A DNA stretch of 64,000 bases from DASZRZ01 sp963732925 (lineage in GTDB: Bacteria; Acidobacteriota; Terriglobia; Terriglobales; Acidobacteriaceae). A program made the position numbers and the translations under genes. The stretch covers positions 1-64,000 of the forward strand of contig CAVTBJ010000004.1 of the NCBI GenBank assembly GCA_963732925.1. The letters run 5' to 3'. Positions 37,741-46,911 of the stretch are shown here, in pieces (within the stretch, counting starts at the first letter, position 1; each line of letters begins with the position of its first letter). A model generated the notes under the pieces. It saw nothing but the letters and a program-made list of their open reading frames with translations. It was not told where the DNA came from and searched no databases.

Positions 37741-38108
37741 GCGGCGGGACCGATTCAACCCTCCTCGTGCTTACGGTCAAGGTTTCGCACGCCTTCTTCG
37801 CTCCTTTCGATGCCCCCACGGCGGCCCGCCGGGCACCCTGAGACGCATGGCGATGCAGCCGTCGATTCCACCTTGGAGAGGACACTTCTTTGCCATCGCA
37901 GGGGGCCCGGCGAAGCCGGAATTTCCACCAAGCAGCATGGAAGCTGTCGCTTGCGCGAGGCGTCGACGAGCACTAGAATCTGGGTTTTTGGCTTTCCGTC
38001 CGTGGGGATTTGGGGATTTGCTACTCCTCGCGGCTACTCTGTTTGCGCTTCCCGGGTAGAGCAGAAGACCTCTACTCACGCGATTGGGGCCGGATTACCA
38101 GGCAGGTA
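37741..38108. other. Intergenic region before the histidine kinase
   Basis: 368 bp without a convincing gene. The codons in frame upstream of 38109 lack family similarity. Contains CGGCGGCCCGCCG, a short hairpin, near 37822. No standard promoter seen. Confidence 0.4.
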
Positions 38109-39680
38109 ATGGAAAACCGCTTTCATCGGATCAGCGTGATTCTGGCGGCAATTCCTATCGTTGCTGCCATTCTGATTCTCCTGGGCTGGCAGTTCCGGAT
38201 TCCCCTACTCAAGGGCGAAGCTTTTGGCACCTTCGTAGCGCCCAACACGGCGCTGTGTTTCCTGCTCTGCAGTGCATCCCTTTACCTGCAGCTTTCCCGG
38301 AAAAAGTTCCTGCCACAGATTGGCGTTCTGGTGGCCTTGTTTGTTGTCCTTTTCGCGGCTGCTACGCTGGCGGAATACCTGCTCCACGTGGATCTCGGAA
38401 TTGACGCCCGCTTCTTCGCTCATCGTCTTTCGGATTGGAATCTCCCGCTTCCGGGCCGCTTCGCCTTCAATACCGCGGTAGGTTTCCTCTTTGCGGGAAT
38501 CAGCCTGAGCGCCCTTCGCGGACGAGGCCGCCCGCCGCTTGCCGAGATCCTGGCAGTTCCCGTGTTTCTGGTCTGCTATCTGAACGTCATCGGGTACCTT
38601 TACTCCACGCGGCTCCTGTATGCCAATGTGATGGCGATCCAAACGGGATTGCTGTTCGGGTTTCTAGCCGCCGCAATCCTGTTCGCGGCTCCCGAGCCCG
38701 CGCTTGTCAGCATCATGGTCAGCCCGTATGCAGGAGGAATTCTCTCGCGGCGCATCCTGTTTGCCGTATTCCTGCTGGTGCCAACCTTCGGTCTGGTGCG
38801 CATTCGCGCCCAAACGGAAGGATATATTTCGTTCGAATACGGCACGGCTCTGTTTGTGCTGCTGGTAGTAACGGTTTTCACAGTTCTGACGCTGCACACC
38901 GCATCCGTGCTCAATGAACTCGATCGCAAGCGTCAGGAAACCGAATCCGCCCTGCTGCGCAGTGAAAAACTGGCCGCTGCCGGCCGCATGGCTGCCTCCG
39001 TCGCCCACGAAATCAATAACCCGCTGGAGGCGGTCGGCAACCTGCTTTTCTTGCTGAACACGTCCGGCTTGCCGGAGCAGGCGCGAAAAGAATACCTCGA
39101 CACCGCCCAGCAGGAACTGAACCGGGTGGCGGCCATTGCCCGCCGTACGCTCGGTTTCTATCGGGATACTTCCAAGCCCACTCCGCTGGACCTGTGCGGT
39201 GTGATTGACGGCAGCCTGGAAATCTACAGCAAGGCTCTGACACAGCGCGGGATCACGGTCCGGAGGTCCTATTGCGAAGAGGCCCATGTGCTGGCGGCGG
39301 AGGGAGAAATTCGCCAGATCGTGGCCAACCTGATATCCAACGCCATCGATGCCTCTCCCCGGCAGAATGGACGGCTGGATATCATGATCCGCTCCACCGG
39401 ACGCTTTCTGTTTCTCGAAATTGCGGATAACGGGCAAGGCATCGAGAGCGGCAATCTTGCCAGAATTTTCGAGCCTTTCTTTTCCACCAAGCAGGAGTAC
39501 GGCACCGGACTGGGCCTGTGGATCACCCGCGAACTGGTCGCCAGAAATCGCGGCACCATCACCGTAAGCAGTTCGCGTGAGGAGCAGAACCACGGGACAA
39601 CGTTCAGCGTCATGTTCCCCGCGCTCGCCCAGAAGGAGGAACCGCGTCCCCGCGTGGCCGTCGAGCAGGCGGGAGCCTAA
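38109..39680 (+). CDS. Membrane sensor histidine kinase
   Basis: 523 aa from ATG 38109 (MENRFHRISVILAA). Eight or so hydrophobic segments cover residues 10-285. A short coiled coil (NELDRKRQETESALLRSEK) leads to the H box SVAHEINNPLEAVGNLL. The ATPase domain has NLISNAIDASPRQNG, EIADNGQGIESGN and EPFFSTKQEYGTGLGLWI. No receiver domain. The integral-membrane sensor resembles MASE-type regions; the signal is unknown. No cognate regulator is adjacent. Confidence 0.9.
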   Translation: MENRFHRISVILAAIPIVAAILILLGWQFRIPLLKGEAFGTFVAPNTALCFLLCSASLYLQLSRKKFLPQIGVLVALFVVLFAAATLAEYLLHVDLGIDARFFAHRLSDWNLPLPGRFAFNTAVGFLFAGISLSALRGRGRPPLAEILAVPVFLVCYLNVIGYLYSTRLLYANVMAIQTGLLFGFLAAAILFAAPEPALVSIMVSPYAGGILSRRILFAVFLLVPTFGLVRIRAQTEGYISFEYGTALFVLLVVTVFTVLTLHTASVLNELDRKRQETESALLRSEKLAAAGRMAASVAHEINNPLEAVGNLLFLLNTSGLPEQARKEYLDTAQQELNRVAAIARRTLGFYRDTSKPTPLDLCGVIDGSLEIYSKALTQRGITVRRSYCEEAHVLAAEGEIRQIVANLISNAIDASPRQNGRLDIMIRSTGRFLFLEIADNGQGIESGNLARIFEPFFSTKQEYGTGLGLWITRELVARNRGTITVSSSREEQNHGTTFSVMFPALAQKEEPRPRVAVEQAGA

Positions 39681-39772
39681 TCCCGGTTCTCATTTGAATT
39701 GGACGGAACGTAGCCCAGGCCGCCAACTCTTCAGGTCGTGGGGCGCATCTTTTCCAGTGGAGGTCTTGCCCG

Positions 39773-40195
39773 ATGGCGCTGCTGCAAAGGGGAGTCGCTG
39801 CTGCCACCCACCGCATGCCGAAAATGATTTCTCCCGGCGGTCACGCTGTCGCCGATTTCGCCAATGCCGGAATTTTAACGCTCATGGGAGTGTTCTTCTG
39901 GAAGAAGAATCCGCGCGCTGCCCTGGCGGCGTTCGCCGCCGCCACCGCTCAAGCCGCTATAGCGCTCGCCACGGATTCTCCTGGCGGCGTGGTTCGCGTC
40001 ATGGATCCCTCCACCCACGAAGCCGTCGAAATGGGACTGGCAACGGCCCTGTTCGCCCTCCCCGGCATCTTGCGCTTCCATGGTTCTGCGGAATCAAAAT
40101 GCTTTCGCATGATGAGCCTGAATCTCACTGCAGTGGCCGGGCTGACCGACTTCGAAGAGGAACCGAGCCCGCGGCGGAGGCGGCAGGCCGCATAG
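39773..40195 (+). CDS. Hypothetical membrane protein
   Basis: 140 aa. Hydrophobic stretches near 26-42 (FANAGILTLMGVFFW), 48-66 and 90-100 suggest two or three membrane helices. No family recognised. Ends 35 bp before the convergent dnaE2 stop. Confidence 0.6.
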   Translation: MALLQRGVAAATHRMPKMISPGGHAVADFANAGILTLMGVFFWKKNPRAALAAFAAATAQAAIALATDSPGGVVRVMDPSTHEAVEMGLATALFALPGILRFHGSAESKCFRMMSLNLTAVAGLTDFEEEPSPRRRRQAA

Positions 40196-40229
40196 TTCTC
40201 GCAGTCGCCTTTGTAGCGAGCTTTTCCTC

Positions 40230-43200
40230 TTAGTGAAAGTCGTGCGACGTCGTTTCCGCCGCGGTTACGCGCAGCGGCAGCACTCGCTGGGCTTTGACGG
40301 ATATCACGCCATCCTGCTTCTGCACGACCCCGTCAATCAGCAGGAACCGTTCCGCCATCACGGCAAACCGGTTCTGCCCGTATAGATCGGGTGTGATGAT
40401 CGCGTTGGCGATGCCGGTTTCATCTTCCAGGCTCAAAAACACGAACCCGCTTGCCGTTCCCGGCCTCTGGCGCGCAATCACGCATCCCGCGATGCGGGTT
40501 GAGCGGCCATTCGCCAGCCGCTCGAGATCCCCGGCGCACACTACCCCCAGGCGATCCATTTCTCCGCGCCGATACGCCATAGGGTGCGGGCCCACCGTAA
40601 GACCCGTGCCGCGAAAATCCGCCACCAGCCGTTCTTCGGGGGTCATGCGGTCCAGAGGCGAAGGCATGTCGCCCTCTTCAATTCTCTTCAGCAAATCGCC
40701 CACGGGCTGCGCCGCCCGCTCGACCTGCCAGAGAGCATCACGGCGATGGAAATTGTATTCACCGCGGAGATGGGGAGCCGCAGAGGATTTCTGATTTCCC
40801 GCAACGCCATTTCCCAGCGAATTCAGCGCGCCCACTTCTGCCAGCGCCACCAATTCCTTCTTGCGCAGCTCCGGTACCCGGCGGGCAAGGTCTTGCATGG
40901 ACGCAAACAGCCGCCCGCCCCGTGCTTGCACCAGCGCCCCGGCAGCTTCTTCACGCAGGCCTCTCACATAGCGCAACCCCAGCCGTACGGCAAAACTCCC
41001 ACCCCTGAGAGGCGGGGAGGCGGAGGATTGCGGATTGCTGATTTCTGAATTCCCATTTCGCAACGCTTTTTCGCTGCTCCGCAATCCCTCCTTCAAATCA
41101 GACTTCGAGAATCGGAGTTCGGAATTCTTCTCCGTGTCTCTGCGTCTCCGCAGTGGACTGGCCTCCAAGGTGCACAGCCAGTCCGACCGCAGCACATCCA
41201 CCGGCAGGACCTTCAATCCGTGGCGCTGAGCATCTTTGACGATGGTTGCGGGATGATAAAAGCCCATAGGCTGATTATTGAGCAGCGCCGCCGTAAACGC
41301 CGCCAGGTAGTGGACCTTCAAATAGGCACTGGCATACGCCAGCAGGGCAAAGCTGGCTGAGTGGGACTCCGGAAATCCGTACAGCGCAAAAGACGTAATG
41401 GCGTGAATGATTTCGTCCTGCGCCGCTCCCGCAATGCCGTTGCGCGCCATGCCCGCGCGCAACTTCACTTCAATATCGCGCATGCGCCGCTCGGAGCGTT
41501 TGAAGCCGAAGGCACGGCGCAACTCCTCCGCTTGGCCGCCGCTGAACCCGGCGGTGATCATGGCCATGCGCAGCAACTGTTCCTGAAACAGAGGCACGCC
41601 CAGGGTGCGCGCCAGCACCGGCTCCAGCGCCGGATGGGGATACGTCACCGCCTCCCTTCCCTGCCGGCGCTTGAGATAGGGATGCACCATCTTGCCCACG
41701 ATCGGTCCCGGACGGATGATTGCCACCTGCACCACAATGTCGTAAAAGCGCTGCGGCTTCAGGCGCGGCAGGCATGACATCTGCGCCCGGCTTTCGATCT
41801 GAAACATGCCCACGGTATCGGCCTTCTGCAGCGCGGCGTAGACTCCCGGATCATCCGCAGGCAGATGGGCCAGGTCGACCTGCTCGCCATAGTCCTGGTG
41901 AATGATGGCGATGGAATCCTCCAGCACGGCCATCATGCCCAGCCCCAGCAGATCGACTTTAATGATGCCCATGTCGGCGCAGTCGTCTTTGTCCCACTGC
42001 ACCACCACGCGTCCCGGCATGCTGGCCGGCTCCAGCGGCACCACCGAATCCAGTTGCCCCTGGCAGATCACCATGCCGCCGGAGTGCTGCCCCAGGTGGC
42101 GGGGCAAATCCTGCACCGCCAGGCAAAGTTCGAAAAACGCGCGCATGCGCGGATGCCGCAGGTCGAACCCGGCAACGCGAAACTGACTTTCCAGCGTGTC
42201 GTTGGGGTCCTTGTACTCCCACGTACCCACCAGCCCCGAAAGACGGCCCGTGGTCTCCTCGTCGAAGCCCAGGGCCTTGCCCATTTCGCGCGCCGCCAGG
42301 CGTCCGCGATAGGTAATGACGTTGGCCGTCATGGCGGCGCCTCGCTCTCCATAGCGGCGATACACATACTGGATCGCGCGCTCGCGCTGCTCCCCGCTGG
42401 GCAAGTCCAGATCGATGTCCGGCCACTCGCCGCGCTCTTCGGAAAGAAACCGCTCGAACAGCAGGTCCATGCGGATGGGATCGACCGCGGTAATCCCCAG
42501 CGAATAGCAGACGGCACTGTTGGCGGCCGAGCCCCGCCCCTGCACCAGAATGTTGTTCTTCCGGCAGTAGCGAACCACATCCCACACAATCAGGAAATAG
42601 CCGGCCAGCTTGAGTTTTTCAATCAGCGCCAATTCCCGCTCAATCTGCCGATGGGCGCGCTGTCGCAATTCGCGTTGGGCGCGGCCATAGTGCCTGCGCA
42701 CTCCTTCTTCGGTGCGCTGGCGCAGAAACGACATCATGCTCTCCCCCTGCGGCACCGGATAGCGCGGAAACTGGTATCCCAGGTCGGCCAGGGTGAACTC
42801 CAGCCGGGAAGAAAGCTCGGCAGTATGGGCAATTGCCTCCGGCAGATCGGCAAACAGTTTTTCCATTTCCGCTGGAGACTTCACATAGCGTTCCGAATTG
42901 CGCGCCAGCAGGCGCCCGGCCGTATCCAGCGTCCTGTGCTCGCGCACGCAGGTCAGAACGTCCAGCAGACGCCGCTCTTCCCGCCGGGCATGGCACACCC
43001 CGTTGGTGGCCAGCAAGGGCAGCTTGTATTCCCGCGCCAATTCGATCAGAGCCTGGTTGCGTGCTTCTTCCTCCCGCAAAAAATGCCGCTGCAACTCGAC
43101 ATAAATGTTGTCGCGGCCAAAGATTTCCATCAGTTCCCGCAGCCGCTGCCGAGCCTGCTCACGTCCGCCCTCTGCCAGAGCCTGTGCCAGCGGACCTCCC

Positions 43201-43739
43201 TCTCCCCCGGTCAGGCAGATGAGCCCCTGCGCATGCCCGGCCAGATCGCCGTCTGTGGCGGCGATCCCAGCCGGTTCGGCGTCTTTGGGACCGCGCATCT
43301 TCATGCGCGTAATCAGCTGGCAAAGGTTCTGATATCCCGCGCGGGAGCTGACCAACAGCGGCAGGCAAGAGAATTCACCGCGCAAACGCAGAGACGCCGA
43401 GGATTGCTGATTGCTGATTTCTGAATTCCGATTTCGCAACATTGTTTCGCTGCTTCGCGATAAATCAGATTTCGGAAATCGAAAATCAGAATTCTTTTCT
43501 GCGTCTCTGCACCTCTGCGAAAAATTGGACCCAATCGTAATCTCCGCTCCGATGTGCGCCTTCAGCCCGGCTTGTTTTGCCGTCATGTGAAACCGCGCCG
43601 CGCCGTACACGCCGTCGCGGTCGAGAAGCGCCATGGCCGGCATACCCAGTGCGGCGCACACCCCTGCCAGTTCCTCGGGAATGGAAGCGCCTTGCAGGAA
43701 ACTGAAGGCCGATCGCGCATGGAGTTCGACAAACATCGC
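40230..43739 (-). CDS. dnaE2: Error-prone DNA polymerase DnaE2 (ImuC) with in-frame repeat insertions
   Basis: About 1169 aa C-family polymerase for SOS translesion synthesis. The N-terminal PHP domain starts FVELHARSAFSFLQGASIPE. Catalytic palm aspartates lie in GEWPDIDLDLPSGEQRERAI. Other blocks are QGRGSAANSAVCYSLGITAV, LGQHSGGMVICQGQL and FPESHSASFALLAYASAYLK, and an OB-fold follows near 1080. Three segments do not belong to the family: residues about 74-118 (KNSDFRFPKSDL...NSEISNQQSSAS), 863-909 (KNSELRFSKSDL...NSEISNPQSSAS) and 975-997. Each is encoded by an AT-rich palindromic repeat, inserted without breaking the frame. Last gene of the imuA-imuB-dnaE2 cassette. Confidence 0.93.
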   Translation of the reverse strand, partial: AMFVELHARSAFSFLQGASIPEELAGVCAALGMPAMALLDRDGVYGAARFHMTAKQAGLKAHIGAEITIGSNFSQRCRDAEKNSDFRFPKSDLSRSSETMLRNRNSEISNQQSSASLRLRGEFSCLPLLVSSRAGYQNLCQLITRMKMRGPKDAEPAGIAATDGDLAGHAQGLICLTGGEGGPLAQALAEGGREQARQRLRELMEIFGRDNIYVELQRHFLREEEARNQALIELAREYKLPLLATNGVCHARREERRLLDVLTCVREHRTLDTAGRLLARNSERYVKSPAEMEKLFADLPEAIAHTAELSSRLEFTLADLGYQFPRYPVPQGESMMSFLRQRTEEGVRRHYGRAQRELRQRAHRQIERELALIEKLKLAGYFLIVWDVVRYCRKNNILVQGRGSAANSAVCYSLGITAVDPIRMDLLFERFLSEERGEWPDIDLDLPSGEQRERAIQYVYRRYGERGAAMTANVITYRGRLAAREMGKALGFDEETTGRLSGLVGTWEYKDPNDTLESQFRVAGFDLRHPRMRAFFELCLAVQDLPRHLGQHSGGMVICQGQLDSVVPLEPASMPGRVVVQWDKDDCADMGIIKVDLLGLGMMAVLEDSIAIIHQDYGEQVDLAHLPADDPGVYAALQKADTVGMFQIESRAQMSCLPRLKPQRFYDIVVQVAIIRPGPIVGKMVHPYLKRRQGREAVTYPHPALEPVLARTLGVPLFQEQLLRMAMITAGFSGGQAEELRRAFGFKRSERRMRDIEVKLRAGMARNGIAGAAQDEIIHAITSFALYGFPESHSASFALLAYASAYLKVHYLAAFTAALLNNQPMGFYHPATIVKDAQRHGLKVLPVDVLRSDWLCTLEASPLRRRRDTEKNSELRFSKSDLKEGLRSSEKALRNGNSEISNPQSSASPPLRGGSFAVRLGLRYVRGLREEAAGALVQARGGRLFASMQDLARRVPELRKKELVALAEVGALNSLGNGVAGNQKSSAAPHLRGEYNFHRRDALWQVERAAQPVGDLLKRIEEGDMPSPLDRMTPEERLVADFRGTGLTVGPHPMAYRRGEMDRLGVVCAGDLERLANGRSTRIAGCVIARQRPGTASGFVFLSLEDETGIANAIITPDLYGQNRFAVMAERFLLIDGVVQKQDGVISVKAQRVLPLRVTAAETTSHDFH
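40747..40812. repeat. Palindromic element, short copy inside dnaE2
   Basis: A short, decayed copy with GAGGATTTCTGATTTCCCGC preceded by GGAAATTGTATTCACCGCG; encodes NGVAGNQKSSAAPHLRGEYN in the dnaE2 frame. Related to the copies at 41011 and 43387. Confidence 0.6.
41011..41153. repeat. Palindromic element inside dnaE2 (C-terminal copy)
   Basis: 143 bp. Left half: GGAGGATTGCGGATTGCTG then ATTTCTGAATTCCCATTTCG. Centre: CTTTTTCGCTGCTCCGC. Right half: TCGGAGTTCGGAATTCTTCT then CTCTGCGTCTCCGCAG. It aligns along its whole length with the 43387 copy and is read in the same frame. Confidence 0.8.
43387..43519. repeat. Palindromic element inside dnaE2 (N-terminal copy)
   Basis: 133 bp. Left half: GATTGCTGATTGCTGATTTC then TGAATTCCGATTTCGCAAC. 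Centre: GTTTCGCTGCTTCGCG. Right half: AGATTTCGGAAATCGAAAAT then CAGAATTC and CTGCGTCTCTGCACCTCTGC. The outer ends (CGCAGAGACG / CGTCTCTGC) are inverted. Encodes dnaE2 residues about 74-118. Confidence 0.8.
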
Positions 43740-43754
43740 AACAGCTTCCCCCAC

Positions 43755-43900
43755 GAGGCACCGAGATGCGGAGGAGATTTTCTGTTTCTGATTGCTGAAT
43801 TCTGATTGGAACAGGGACCAATGGCTACAGAATGCAGTTACTCAACAATCGGAAATTACCTCAAAATTCGGGATCAGCTTTCCTCTAGTTTCTGCGCGGT
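43755..43900. repeat. Palindromic element, intergenic copy between imuB and dnaE2
   Basis: Decayed copy: GATTTTCTGTTTCTGATTGC then TGAATTCTGATTGGAAC, and across a short centre AACAATCGGAAATTACC and AAAATTCGGGATC. Lies in the 174-bp spacer upstream of dnaE2, where it may also affect expression. Confidence 0.5.
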
Positions 43901-43913
43901 AGACAGTCCGGCG

Positions 43914-45839
43914 TCAGTCGTAAATTCCTTCGACCTTCCACGACCCCGCCTCCCGGCAGACGCGGCACATCGCGACTCCTTCTCCGTTTCGCACAGCCAG
44001 ATCCCAGTCCTCCCGGGCCCAGCCAGATTCCGCTTTTTGCTGCAAGGCAATGCTTCCCGTCTGGCCTGTGCTACCGCCGTAATCAGAAATCGGGAATTGG
44101 AAATCGGGGACCTCACCCGTCCACCATTCGCCCGAACTACACCAGGGACCGGCAGCCCAGACGACTTCCCCGTGGAAAGCAGCACACTGGTCACAGGCGA
44201 GACGTAGCGGACGTCCTTCCCGCACCTCCACCGCAACCGGAACAGGCGGGCGCAGGATGCGCAAGGCGGTGATCGGTAAAGTTGCGGGATGAGAATGCTC
44301 CAGCCCGTCGCAGCCGGGAGCCACGGCTTGGGGCGCGTCCGGCGGGACAAAACGCCGCATGCGAAACGCCCCGGGACGATGGGTGTCCAGAAGCTCCGGC
44401 GAACCCGGCCATTGTGGATTGCCGGTTTCTGACTTGCGATTTGTTGCACCGCCGAGACGCCGAGGCGCGGAGGATCTCTGGTTTCCGATTTCTGATTTCT
44501 GATTTCCCGATGCACTGTTCTGGCGTGATAAATCCGATGTCGGAAATCGCAATTCAGAAATCTTTTCCTGCGCGTCTCCTGGCCTCTGCGGTGGATTTTC
44601 AAATTTCTGTGATTTCTGCGGTGGATTCAAAATCCCGGCAATCCGCGCCAGCGTCAGCTCCAGCTTTTCCGGTGGAGGCACGGCCGGCAAGAATAATCCT
44701 CCCTGAGCCACACGCGGACGCACCGGCTCCGCCCGCAACCAGATTTTCCGCACTGGCGCCATCGGAGGGCTCATCTTCAAATCCAGTTGCAGCAACTTCA
44801 GGAAGACCTTGGCATCCCGCATGGGAACCGGCACATACAAGGTGCGCTCGTGGACCACAGCTTCATCTCCGCGCCTTCGCGGTGAATCTCCGGTTCGTTC
44901 CAGCTCCAGCCGCAGCCGCAGTTCGTGCGTGGAAAGCGCGCGGGCCTGCAGACGGGCACACAAATGTTCCAGCATGCGGTTCAGCACAAAAGCCAGCGGC
45001 TCCAGCAGCTCTACGGGATATTCCAGTTCCGCCGTCTCCTCAAATTCCAGCGGGGGCTCGGCCGCAACCAGCGGACGTGAAACCGCGCCCTGCGCCAGCC
45101 GCTTCAGGCGCAACCCTTCCTGTCCCAGACGTTCCGTAATCGCCACCTCGGGCAGCGCCGCCAGAGCGCGCAGGTTGCGTATGCCCCAGCGATCCAGTGT
45201 TTCCAGAATCGGATCCAGACGTGCTTCGTGCGTACGCTGCCGCCGCCGAACCCGGGTTTTGCCTTTTTGCAATGCACCACTTTCCGCTCCCGTGCCGCCA
45301 ACAGCGAGCAAGACATCTACCGGCAAATCGCCCAGCCTCTCTCCTTCTTTTCCCGCAGGAATGATCGTCACCCCGGCAAAGCCTCGTGCCGCGAGCAATG
45401 CGGTGTCTGGATTCGAGGCCACCGCTACATTGGCTTGCAGGCCCATCTCCGAGCAGCGGCAAAGCAGATCGCAGGCGATTTTGGCGGGCGGACCAAAAAT
45501 GCGCTCCAACCCTTCCAGGTCGAGCACCACGGCCTCTGCCGCCGTGTCTTCGACGCGCGGAGAAAACGCGCAGGCACAATCCAGCAGCGCTGCGTGCGCA
45601 GACGCCTCCAGGGCCGCCGAACGCAGGCGAATCCCGGACTCCGGCAAGCAGGCGCCCGCCTGCATGCGGGTCATCCCATCCTCCACCCCGGCCTGCGCCG
45701 CTTTCCGGTTGCAGGCAATCACCCTGAGCAGCGGGGGTGTGCCTTGCAGCACCGCCAAGGCCTGTTCCCGCAGCGCGGGCTCCGAGCGCAGAATGGCCTC
45801 CAGAGGAAAATCAAGAACGCAGATAGCGGCAAAAGACAT
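43914..45839 (-). CDS. imuB: ImuB, Y-family polymerase-like mutagenesis protein, with repeat insertions
   Basis: 641 aa, longer than typical ImuB (about 500). N-terminal Y-family palm ICVLDFPLEAILRSEPALRE, then RVIACNRKAAQAGVEDGMTR, AVVLDLEGLERIFGP and VAVASNPDTALLAARGF. The little-finger region holds LAALPEVAITERLGQEGLRL. ImuB proteins lack polymerase catalytic acids and serve as beta-clamp adaptors for DnaE2. Residues about 402-475 (EKISELRFPTSDL...KSEIGNQRSSAP) are a palindromic-repeat insertion; a shorter one is at 577-586 (DFQFPISDYG). The region near 200 (KGKTRVRRRQRTHEAR) may be another lineage-specific insertion. Confidence 0.88.
   Translation of the reverse strand: MSFAAICVLDFPLEAILRSEPALREQALAVLQGTPPLLRVIACNRKAAQAGVEDGMTRMQAGACLPESGIRLRSAALEASAHAALLDCACAFSPRVEDTAAEAVVLDLEGLERIFGPPAKIACDLLCRCSEMGLQANVAVASNPDTALLAARGFAGVTIIPAGKEGERLGDLPVDVLLAVGGTGAESGALQKGKTRVRRRQRTHEARLDPILETLDRWGIRNLRALAALPEVAITERLGQEGLRLKRLAQGAVSRPLVAAEPPLEFEETAELEYPVELLEPLAFVLNRMLEHLCARLQARALSTHELRLRLELERTGDSPRRRGDEAVVHERTLYVPVPMRDAKVFLKLLQLDLKMSPPMAPVRKIWLRAEPVRPRVAQGGLFLPAVPPPEKLELTLARIAGILNPPQKSQKFENPPQRPGDAQEKISELRFPTSDLSRQNSASGNQKSEIGNQRSSAPRRLGGATNRKSETGNPQWPGSPELLDTHRPGAFRMRRFVPPDAPQAVAPGCDGLEHSHPATLPITALRILRPPVPVAVEVREGRPLRLACDQCAAFHGEVVWAAGPWCSSGEWWTGEVPDFQFPISDYGGSTGQTGSIALQQKAESGWAREDWDLAVRNGEGVAMCRVCREAGSWKVEGIYD
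44080..44109. repeat. Half-copy of palindromic element in imuB 3' end
   Basis: AATCAGAAATCGGGAATTGG followed by AAATCGGGG, one arm only, encoding FQFPISDYG in ImuB. Confidence 0.5.
44413..44634. repeat. Palindromic element(s) inside imuB
   Basis: Contains a full copy (CGCGGAGGATCTCTGGTTTC, GATTTCTGATTTCTGATTTC, centre near TGTTCTGGCGTG, then ATGTCGGAAATCGCAATTCA and GCGCGTCTCCTGGCCTCTGC). It is flanked by half copies GGATTGCCGGTTTCTGACTT and AAATTTCTGTGATTTCTGCG, suggesting nested insertion or duplication. Read in the same frame as the dnaE2 copies. Confidence 0.7.
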
Positions 45840-45942
45840 CGATTCATTCAGTCATTGATGATTCAGTCATTGGAGCCATTGGTTGAGAGTGATTCCGTGA
45901 GTGAATGATTGGCTCGCCGCCGCAATCACTCAAATACTCCAA

Positions 45943-46815
45943 TCATCCAATCTTCCACGCCGTCTGGCTGGCAAACCCCGCAGTTGCTTTTCCCAGGGGC
46001 CTGCGGTTCGACATGGCGCGCAGAACCTCCGCTTCGACTTCAAGCCCTTCCAGCACGCGGGCATGCGAGGGAATCTGCACCGGCAAGGACTCCGGAAAGT
46101 GGCGCTCCTGCTGCCTGCGCAAGCGTAGAACCCGCATTCGTAAAACCAACGACGCGCAGCTTTTCGCATGCGGCTCTTCTTCCAGCACCAGCAGCACCGA
46201 TGGGGTGTTCTCCACCGCCCTCCGGAAGCGGAACCAGGAAGTCAGCGGAATGCGCCGCGCCATACTGGAAGGCACGCCGGCCAGGTCCATGACCACCAAT
46301 CCGAATCCCCCCGCCTGCAGCAGCAGGTCCGCGGCCTTCAGTGCCTGCTCCATGCCAGCGAATTGACGTTTGCGATTCCTGATTTCTGAATTCTGGGTAC
46401 CCGGGCGCACATGGCTCCCGGGTTTGTCCCAATCAGAATTCAAAAATCGGAAATCAAAAATTTCCCCTGCTCCCCGGCAGCGGATCCACAACAGCCGCTT
46501 CAGGTCTACCCCGGCCGAAGCCGCCGAATGCGGATCGAAGCTGTCGCTCACGTCCACCAGCGCGCACAACTCCTGCCGCCGGGTAGCTTCCGCCATTGCT
46601 GCCAGCAGCAGGCTGGTGCGCCCGGAAGAAGCCGCTCCGCAGATTTCCGTGAGCCCTCCCCGGGGCAGGCCGCCTGTCAGCGCGTCGACTTCCGCCACCC
46701 CGAATGACACCGTGGGCGCTGGCGGACGGCTGGAGATACGTGAGGCCGGCAGCACTCCCAGGGCCGCCATTCGTTCGTCCCAGGGAACCGCTTTCAGGCA
46801 GGGTTGAGCACTCAT
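45943..46815 (-). CDS. imuA: ImuA, RecA-like SOS mutagenesis protein, with repeat insertion
   Basis: About 290 aa RecA-fold protein: VSFGVAEVDALTGGLPRGGL, LTEICGAASSGRTSLLLAAM as Walker-A-like loop (AASSGRTS), CALVDVSDSFDPHSAASAGV, and GFGLVVMDLAGVPSSMARRI. Start at MSAQPCLKAV (46815) or 46830. Residues about 118-148 (FDFRFLNSD...TQNSEIRNRKRQF) are encoded by a palindromic repeat inserted where the parent protein would read WIRC...(A)EQALKAADLLL. First gene of the cassette; a promoter with a direct repeat lies upstream. Confidence 0.85.
   Translation of the reverse strand: MSAQPCLKAVPWDERMAALGVLPASRISSRPPAPTVSFGVAEVDALTGGLPRGGLTEICGAASSGRTSLLLAAMAEATRRQELCALVDVSDSFDPHSAASAGVDLKRLLWIRCRGAGEIFDFRFLNSDWDKPGSHVRPGTQNSEIRNRKRQFAGMEQALKAADLLLQAGGFGLVVMDLAGVPSSMARRIPLTSWFRFRRAVENTPSVLLVLEEEPHAKSCASLVLRMRVLRLRRQQERHFPESLPVQIPSHARVLEGLEVEAEVLRAMSNRRPLGKATAGFASQTAWKIG
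46371..46462. repeat. Palindromic element inside imuA
   Basis: TGCGATTCCTGATTTCTGAA and TTCTGGG pair with CCCAATCAGAATTCAAAAAT and CGGAAATC across a GC-rich centre that itself forms CCCGGG...CCCGGG. The clearest hairpin of the family; encodes ImuA residues 118-148. Confidence 0.75.
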
Positions 46816-46882
46816 CGCAGAAACCTTCATGGCGAAAGCATGCACCGAGTCTGACCACCTCAGCCGGGCAGCCATCCTTGTT

Positions 46883-46900
46883 TTCGCTTTTTATTCGCTT
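46883..46900. promoter_or_regulatory. Direct repeat TTCGCTT x2, candidate SOS operator
   Basis: TTCGCTT repeats with an 11-bp period (46883-46889, 46894-46900), just downstream of the imuA -10 element on the minus strand. The spacing of one helical turn and position suit a repressor site; LexA is the natural candidate but the motif is unproven here. Confidence 0.35.
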
Positions 46901-46911
46901 AAGGGAGTCTG

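Noticed and set aside
40747..44634. CRISPR array, because of repeated related units
   Set aside because: Copies are few, unevenly spaced by kilobases, palindromic and inside coding genes; no spacers of regular length and no cas genes.
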